This document shows, piece after piece, positions 15,486 to 20,087 of a stretch of DNA of 20,087 bases; position 1 is the first letter of the stretch, and every line of letters begins with the position of its first letter. A program made the translations under genes and the position numbers. The notes below the pieces were generated by a model. It ran no database searches. It was not told the DNA's origin and saw only the letters and a program-made list of their open reading frames with translations. Where the stretch lies: assembly GCA_026419775.2 (NCBI GenBank), contig JAOPGA020000224.1, forward strand, positions 1 through 20,087. The letters run 5' to 3'. The DNA is from Acrasis kona (taxonomy: Eukaryota > Heterolobosea > Eutetramitea > Acrasida > Acrasidae).

Positions 15486-16276
15486 ATGGCAAACGAACAA
15501 CGACTTTCGAACAGGGATAAAGTAGATCTTAAATGTGTGCTGCTGGGAGACTCCGGCGTATGTTCCAATTTCTTTCAGTTATCTTATTATGACAGGTTGG
15601 TAAAACTTGTATTTTGTTGAGGTTTTTGGATAATTATTATGGAGACACAAGAAGCACTATTGGTGCGAGTTACTTTAAAAAAACAATTTCGGTTGAGGAT
15701 AGAACTTATCAACTAGGACTATGGGATACAGCCGGACAAGTAAATTCATTTTTGTGTTGATTAGGTAACTAACCATTAGGGTGAAGACTACTTGATTGGT
15801 TAATTCATAACACATTTTACAGAGAGATATGATTCGCTTAGTTCCTTTTACTGCAGAGGAGCTGGTGCCGCCGTCGTCACTTTTGATTTGACTGACAGAA
15901 AATCTTATGAAAGCGTAAATAGATGGTCGGATAAATTACATTCATCCAATCCAGAAGAGCACTGCTTCATCGTGCTTGTCGGGACAAAAAGTAACTAATT
16001 CTAAACATTTTTCCATTAAAAACATTCCTAGTGGATTTAACGGCAACGGACAGAAAAGTAACATCAGCAGAGGCCTCACAACTAGCAAGACAAATTGGAG
16101 CCATCGCTTACGTAGAATGCAGCGCCAAGTTGGGAGAAAACATTGATCAATTATTCGCAACCGTCGTTAACAAATATGATGACATTGTCAGAAAGTATCC
16201 AAAGAATAAGACCAAAGAAGATGCGGTCAACGTAAATGAATCATCACCAGCCAAAGAAAGAGGATGTTGCGGATAA
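15486..16276 (+). CDS. Rab-family small GTPase
   Basis: The exons are 15486-15557, 15596-15739, possibly 15780-15798, 15823-15990 and 16032-16276, giving about 215 residues. Motifs: DLKCVLLGDSGVGKTCIL (P-loop split by a 38-nt intron), RSTIGASYF (switch I), LGLWDTAGQ (G3), ERYDSLSSFYCRGAGAAVVT (switch II), GTKMDL (G4, where the methionine codon is rebuilt across a 41-nt intron) and ECSAKLG (G5). The end KERGCCG is a Rab-type double-cysteine prenylation motif. G4 is T-K-M-D rather than N-K-x-D, as in some Rab24-like proteins, and the overall sequence also recalls Rab24. The exon structure after AGQ is uncertain. A 40-nt intron, a 19-nt micro-exon and a 24-nt intron keep the frame. Alternatively, one intron to 15824 loses the conserved glutamate. 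Confidence 0.88.
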
Positions 16277-16305
16277 AATAAAAAAACATTTAATGTGAAT
16301 CATTT

Positions 16306-17568
16306 TTAATCATGTTTGAACAATGCGTCTGCCAAATACAACTTGCTAACGCTCTGCGAAGCAAACAATCCGATGCTGTCACATGTTTGGTTCATTTGGT
16401 TGCTCATCATGAGGGCATCAATCTGGTTGGGTTGGGCGACGCTCTTCAATGCAAAGTCTTGTTCGTCTGCCGTCATCTCCTTCTTCTTTGTAAAGAATTG
16501 TTTTTGTTGTAAACGTCTCTGGTACTGTTGATACTTGTTCTGCTCTGATGTCAAATAATCATTCGACTCAATCAACGACTCAATGGCTCTCTCCAAGAAT
16601 GGTGCTGATGAAAGATCCAAATTGTCAAAGGTGCTTAATGGAGTGAATTCTGTTGCTTCCAAGAGGGCGTCGACGTCATTGACCTCAAGTGAGGACTCTG
16701 AGATGGATGACTGGAGTTGATGGAATGAATGGGTGCTGAGGTTGCTGAGGTAGGATTGAACCAAATGAGAGTTGTTGATCTCTAATGGTACTTGTTCAAA
16801 AATGTCCTCATATGTAAAGTTCAATTTGGTAAGTACTTCTTGTGTGATGATGGTCTCTTCGATAGATGATGGGTATTGGCTGCGTAAGGCATCGGTGTCT
16901 GAAGATTTCTTTGCAGAGTGCTTCTTCTTGAGTGCGTCTAGATTTTGTGTGTCTTCAAATGATGTGCGTATGGCGTTTAGGAACTTTTTGGTTAGTCTAA
17001 TGGTTGTGGTGTGATGACTGATGGATGAGGTGTATGCTTACCTGACTGCCTTCAAATGCAAGTTTCCTCTTCTTGTTCTGAGTGGATCAAAAATCAATAG
17101 TATGCATCTGCTACCAAACTGCATCTGATAGGAATATTGGGTGTCAATTGTGACTGCGTTGACGTATGATTCCAAATATGTTGATTGATACCATCCAACA
17201 GTATTGTTGTCAACATTTACTGTTCTATAGTTCTTTAAGACTGATAATTGATACCTTGATAGCTCTTCTTTTATTTGCTCCTCAGTTAATTGGACTGCTG
17301 ATCAGTATACAAACAATTATTAGGTAAACATACGTCCGTCCTCTTCTATTTTTCTTGTTGGTAGAGGGAAACAGTTGGATACCTCCAATTTGTCTCTAAC
17401 ATTAAGACCTAACAAAGTACCGCTAACTGATGCTGGGATTTTCTCTGTACAGTGGTTGATGATTTTTAAAAGTGCGAGACCATCAATTGATACATTGGTG
17501 ATGTCTTTTTTCTTTTCCTCTTCCATCTCCTTGACGAAGGCGTCATCGAACTCCACTGCCTGTGTCAT
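16306..17568 (-). CDS. EIF3H: Translation initiation factor eIF3 subunit h
   Basis: Three exons, 17334-17568, 17042-17294 and 16306-16996, give 392 residues. The introns are 39 nt (17295-17333) and 45 nt (16997-17041). The start is ATG at 17568 (MTQAVEFDDAF). The MPN domain shows VSIDGLALLKIINHCTE, GTLLGLNVRDKLEVSNCFPL, then NNTVGWYQSTYLESYVNAV, QYSYQM and ILLIFDPLRTRRGNLHLKAV. All align with human eIF3h (DGLVVLKIIKH, LLGLVVEDRLEITNCFPF, HVGWYQSTYYGSFVTRALL, VLIYDPIKTAQGSLSLKAY). As in eIF3h, the MPN domain lacks the JAMM metal site and is structural. The C-terminal part has NFTYEDIFEQVPLEINNSHL (human ITFEYMFEEVPIVIKNSHL) and the final helices ALMMSNQMNQTCDSIG and LYLADALF. It acts in the eIF3 complex on the 40S ribosomal subunit. 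It is convergent with the Rab gene, with 29 nt between stops. Confidence 0.92.
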
Positions 17569-17794
17569 TATTGTCGGTGTGAAAAAATCACAATGGTTGA
17601 CCGACAAAATTGATGACCAAATAACAAGAGGATGTTTGTTCAATATGAAGTTAATCCTTGATCGAAGCGAAATGATGCTGGCATTAAAGGAAGAAAAAAT
17701 AGAAGTTATCACTTATTAGACTTCGAAGAAATCCAGCTTCTCCTTAACAAGTAAATTTGTAACATTTAACTTTATTTTAACAATTACCAGGTCA

Positions 17795-18805
17795 TTAATA
17801 GCTATCAGCACGTAAAAAAGTGTGTCTACTTGTTTCCTTATCAACTCCTTCAATAAGATCTTGTATATTGTTAAATTCTCCAAAAAGACTTTGATCAAAA
17901 ACTTGATACATGAATTTATCCTTGCTCCTGTTTGTAATGTTTAAACTATCTGCTTCATCCCGGATTAAACCTTCAAAGACTTCAACATTTACTTGTTCTA
18001 ATCCCAAATGTCTTGCTTGTGCATTAATGGTATGGTAGAATGCGTTTTTTGAGTGGGAGTGATGACTGTTTGGAATAAAGTCCTTAACAACGAAGTCGTT
18101 TTGCTTTTTTTGAATGAAGGAGTAGGATACAATGGTGTCTTCACAAATGTTGTTTGAATCACTAACCAGAAGCCATGCTGAATGCTCCCTATCTGTTCTC
18201 TCCAGTTCAGATTTGATCCACGTTGACCAATACCTTTCATCTCTTACGATCACCCCGTTAAATTCTCTCATCTGCTTAGAATGTAGATCATTTAAAAGTC
18301 TGTTTATTGAAGAATCATTAAAGGTTAAAGGTAATAAAGTCAAGTGAGGATATTGTACGTCCTTTATGGTGACACATATATTGCATGTGGAAATGTTGAC
18401 GCCTTCGAACCCAAACTTCGAGTAGAACGGTATCAGGTTATCTCCACAGTGTAAAGAACCGATTTGAACGTTTTTTTTTCTCATGGTGTCGACTATCTTC
18501 TGTAACACAAGTTTAGACGCACCCTCGCCTCTATGCTGCTTTTTTGTACATACTTCTCCAATTCCTCCAAACTTTACTGTATTATTGTTGAGATACATAT
18601 CTCTGTGAAAGATTCTTGCAGTAGATATTATTAAATCATTCTTATCCACCGCAACAATTATTGACGATATGTCTATGAATGGATCGTTCTTGTAGTGCCG
18701 AACAAAATACTCTCTTTTGGGTGGTGGATTTTTTTCTGAGAAACACTCCTCAACATGATCAAACCATGCATCCAACTCCTCTTGCTTCAGTTCTCTTACA
18801 TTCAT
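17795..18805 (-). CDS. GNAT-family N-acetyltransferase, Eis-like
   Basis: The product is 336 residues from ATG at 18805 (MNVRELKQEELDAWFDHVEE). An upstream extension starts only at a non-ATG codon. The GNAT fold is clear in residues 1-150. SSIIVAVDKNDLIISTARIF is followed by KFGGIGEVCTKKQHRGEGAS, where QHRGEGA is the acetyl-CoA pyrophosphate loop (motif A). Then come LVLQKIVDTMRKKNV and FYSKFGFEGV, the usual C-terminal GNAT motif. The GGIG-VxTxxxHRGxG pattern and the extra C-terminal region of about 180 residues recall Eis-type acetyltransferases. The substrate cannot be told. It lies just downstream of the second peroxiredoxin-like/RGS gene on the same strand, with 42 nt between that gene's stop and this ATG. 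Confidence 0.85.
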   Translation of the reverse strand: MNVRELKQEELDAWFDHVEECFSEKNPPPKREYFVRHYKNDPFIDISSIIVAVDKNDLIISTARIFHRDMYLNNNTVKFGGIGEVCTKKQHRGEGASKLVLQKIVDTMRKKNVQIGSLHCGDNLIPFYSKFGFEGVNISTCNICVTIKDVQYPHLTLLPLTFNDSSINRLLNDLHSKQMREFNGVIVRDERYWSTWIKSELERTDREHSAWLLVSDSNNICEDTIVSYSFIQKKQNDFVVKDFIPNSHHSHSKNAFYHTINAQARHLGLEQVNVEVFEGLIRDEADSLNITNRSKDKFMYQVFDQSLFGEFNNIQDLIEGVDKETSRHTFLRADSY

Positions 18806-18847
18806 TTTTTTACAAAACAAACATTGAAACAAACAGTCGAACAAAAA

Positions 18848-20087
18848 TTATCTTTTATTGATTACATCATAAATATCAGTACTGCTACTATGCGATGTAA
18901 ACGGCCTAGTCTTTGGTCGACTAAATGCTTTCTCCTGGACAGCAAGTGCCTCCGTCACAAAAGTTCCAATTGTAGGGTTTATAATCTCTTTAACATAATG
19001 ATGTTCTTTTTTTGGCAAGTCAACTAGAGCTCCGACATCAGAAGAGTTCTTGTCAAGCAGATCCATACTAACAGTAAAAGTGAATGGTAGCAATTTAACT
19101 CCTTCTTGAACAAAGTCAGGTGATTTTACGAAATTGTTGAGGCGGTTTCCCATTAACTCTCCAACACAATTCTCATACACATCTTTTAGTAAGGCAACTA
19201 CATCTTCGTTATTGCGATCTCCTGACTGTATCGATAAGTATCTTTCTCTGAATTGTTCGTCAATGTCCACACTTTCTGGTGAGGTTTGTAATAGGAACCT
19301 GTTGTAGAGTGTGTCAGCTTGCGATTCGATGTCGTTGATGTCCATCATGGTCTCCACAAAGATCAACAATTCTGGATATTTTTCAACGTTTAGTGATTTC
19401 TTAAACATGTCCTTCAATTCTTGATTTTTGAGAATACTGTCAAACACGATCTGTTTATTGTCGCGAATAAACTTTTGAATGCTTTCTACTTGATTAATGT
19501 TGTTAAAATCTATAAAAAGTTAATACGTCATCAGAAGCAGTCAACGTACAGAATTTAATTATGGTCCGAACGTGCGGTATGTCCATGCGCTGAAAGGTTC
19601 CGTAAGCATTCCTTTCCATAGGATTGCTGATCCATTTATAAACAACTTCTCCGTCCCTCCTCACAATGACAATGGCGGGTTGGACCATTCCAGAAGGATA
19701 TTTTTGTTCAATCCTGCTTGCGAGACGATCACCATTATGCTGCTTTAATAGTTTTACTAGTCCAGATACGGCGGGATCTTGATCCTTGCATAATTTCACA
19801 CCAAGAGACTTTGCGATGGCTCCTCTCTCGTCGTCGAGCACATTGAAGGATAATTTCAGTGAGTTGATAATGTTTCGCGCGGCAGCATTTTGTGATGACA
19901 CTGCAAAGACTTCTCCGTTCAAGGCATGAACGTCATCGACAATTGCGTTTAATTTTTCCAACATGTTCATACAAGAGCGACACCAGGAACCTCTATAAAA
20001 CACAAACACTACAAAGCGATGTTTTCTAACAATCTCGCGCGCGGCTTCTTCCTTTAAAATGTCACTGCTTATTCTCCTGTTGAAAGT
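18848..20087 (-). CDS. Peroxiredoxin-like/RGS fusion protein, 5' end cut by window edge
   Basis: Exon 1 (19550-20087, open at the edge) and exon 2 (18848-19509) are joined by a 40-nt intron (19510-19549, GTACGT ... TTATAG), giving at least 399 residues. The N-terminal thioredoxin-fold AhpC/TSA-like domain reads HRFVVFVFYRGSWCRSCMNM, GEVFAVSSQ, NVLDDERGAIAKSLGV and VQPAIVIVRRDGEVVYKW. Splicing restores IKFYFNNINQVESIQKFI, aligning with the same linker in the paralogue at 12558-13762. The RGS domain follows: VFDSILKNQELKDMFKKSL, NVEKYPELLIFVETMMDI, DIDEQFRERYLSIQSGDR and GNRLNNFVKSPDF. The tail ends DIYDVINKR with no CaaX box, unlike the paralogue, so it is probably cytosolic. AATAAA sits across the last codons before TAA. 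Confidence 0.85.

Noticed and set aside
17569-17712. N-terminal extension of eIF3h upstream of ATG 17568
   Set aside because: The frame is open, but the composition is not protein-like and eIF3h homologues begin near the MPN domain.
17375-17719. Plus-strand frame opposite the eIF3h first exon, ending in MKLILDRSEMMLALKEEK and a TAG stop
   Set aside because: The 3' part looks protein-like, but it has no ATG other than an internal one 24 codons from the stop, and most of it is antisense to well-supported eIF3h coding sequence. Kept only as a weak possibility of a tiny gene at 17584-17719.
1-20087. tRNA, rRNA, CRISPR arrays or bacterial operon signals
   Set aside because: None seen. The window is eukaryotic protein-coding DNA and spacers.

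Overview
The window is nuclear DNA of a unicellular eukaryote with a compact, AT-rich genome. The evidence is GT-AG introns of almost constant size (about 38-45 nt), very short intergenic gaps, AATAAA signals at or just after stop codons, and purely eukaryotic gene families (eIF3h, Rab, MAP kinase, XRCC2-type recombinase, U-box ligase, RGS domains). An amoeboid or flagellate protist, for example a heterolobosean, would fit, but the sequence does not fix the taxon. The housekeeping-type genes use TAA, TAG and TGA as ordinary stops, so the code looks standard.

Layout. 1-1064 (minus): a Ser/Pro-rich disordered protein cut by the window edge. 1065-5060: a gene-poor stretch with a Thr/Asn/Gln-rich, probably multi-exon minus-strand gene, low-complexity GCAACA-type repeats, a small spliced plus-strand gene and other short coding-like pieces. 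5064-6890 (minus): a type II membrane glycosyltransferase of the LARGE/B4GAT1 (GT49) type. 7080-7358 (minus): a small secreted protein. 7454-8572 (plus): an XRCC2-like RAD51 paralogue. 8580-10152 (minus): a MAP kinase with a one-base frameshift in the catalytic loop. 10423-11280 (minus): a U-box/ankyrin E3 ligase. 11392-12468 (plus): a three-exon coiled-coil protein. About 12558-13762 (plus): a peroxiredoxin-like/RGS fusion with a CaaX end. 13939-14406 (minus): a small basic protein. 14477-15300: degraded coding-like stretches. 15486-16276 (plus): a Rab GTPase. 16306-17568 (minus): eIF3h. 17795-18805 (minus): a GNAT acetyltransferase. 18848-20087 (minus): a second peroxiredoxin-like/RGS fusion, cut by the window edge.

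Most of the genes are unrelated cellular functions packed tightly on both strands, with no operon logic. The standout is the pair of proteins that fuse a thioredoxin-fold AhpC/TSA-like domain, with a WCxxC motif, to a C-terminal RGS domain. This architecture suggests that G-protein signalling is coupled to redox state. One copy carries a lipid-anchor motif and the other does not. Several gene models show possible one-base indels in or near short homopolymers, so assembly error has to be considered before calling any host gene broken.
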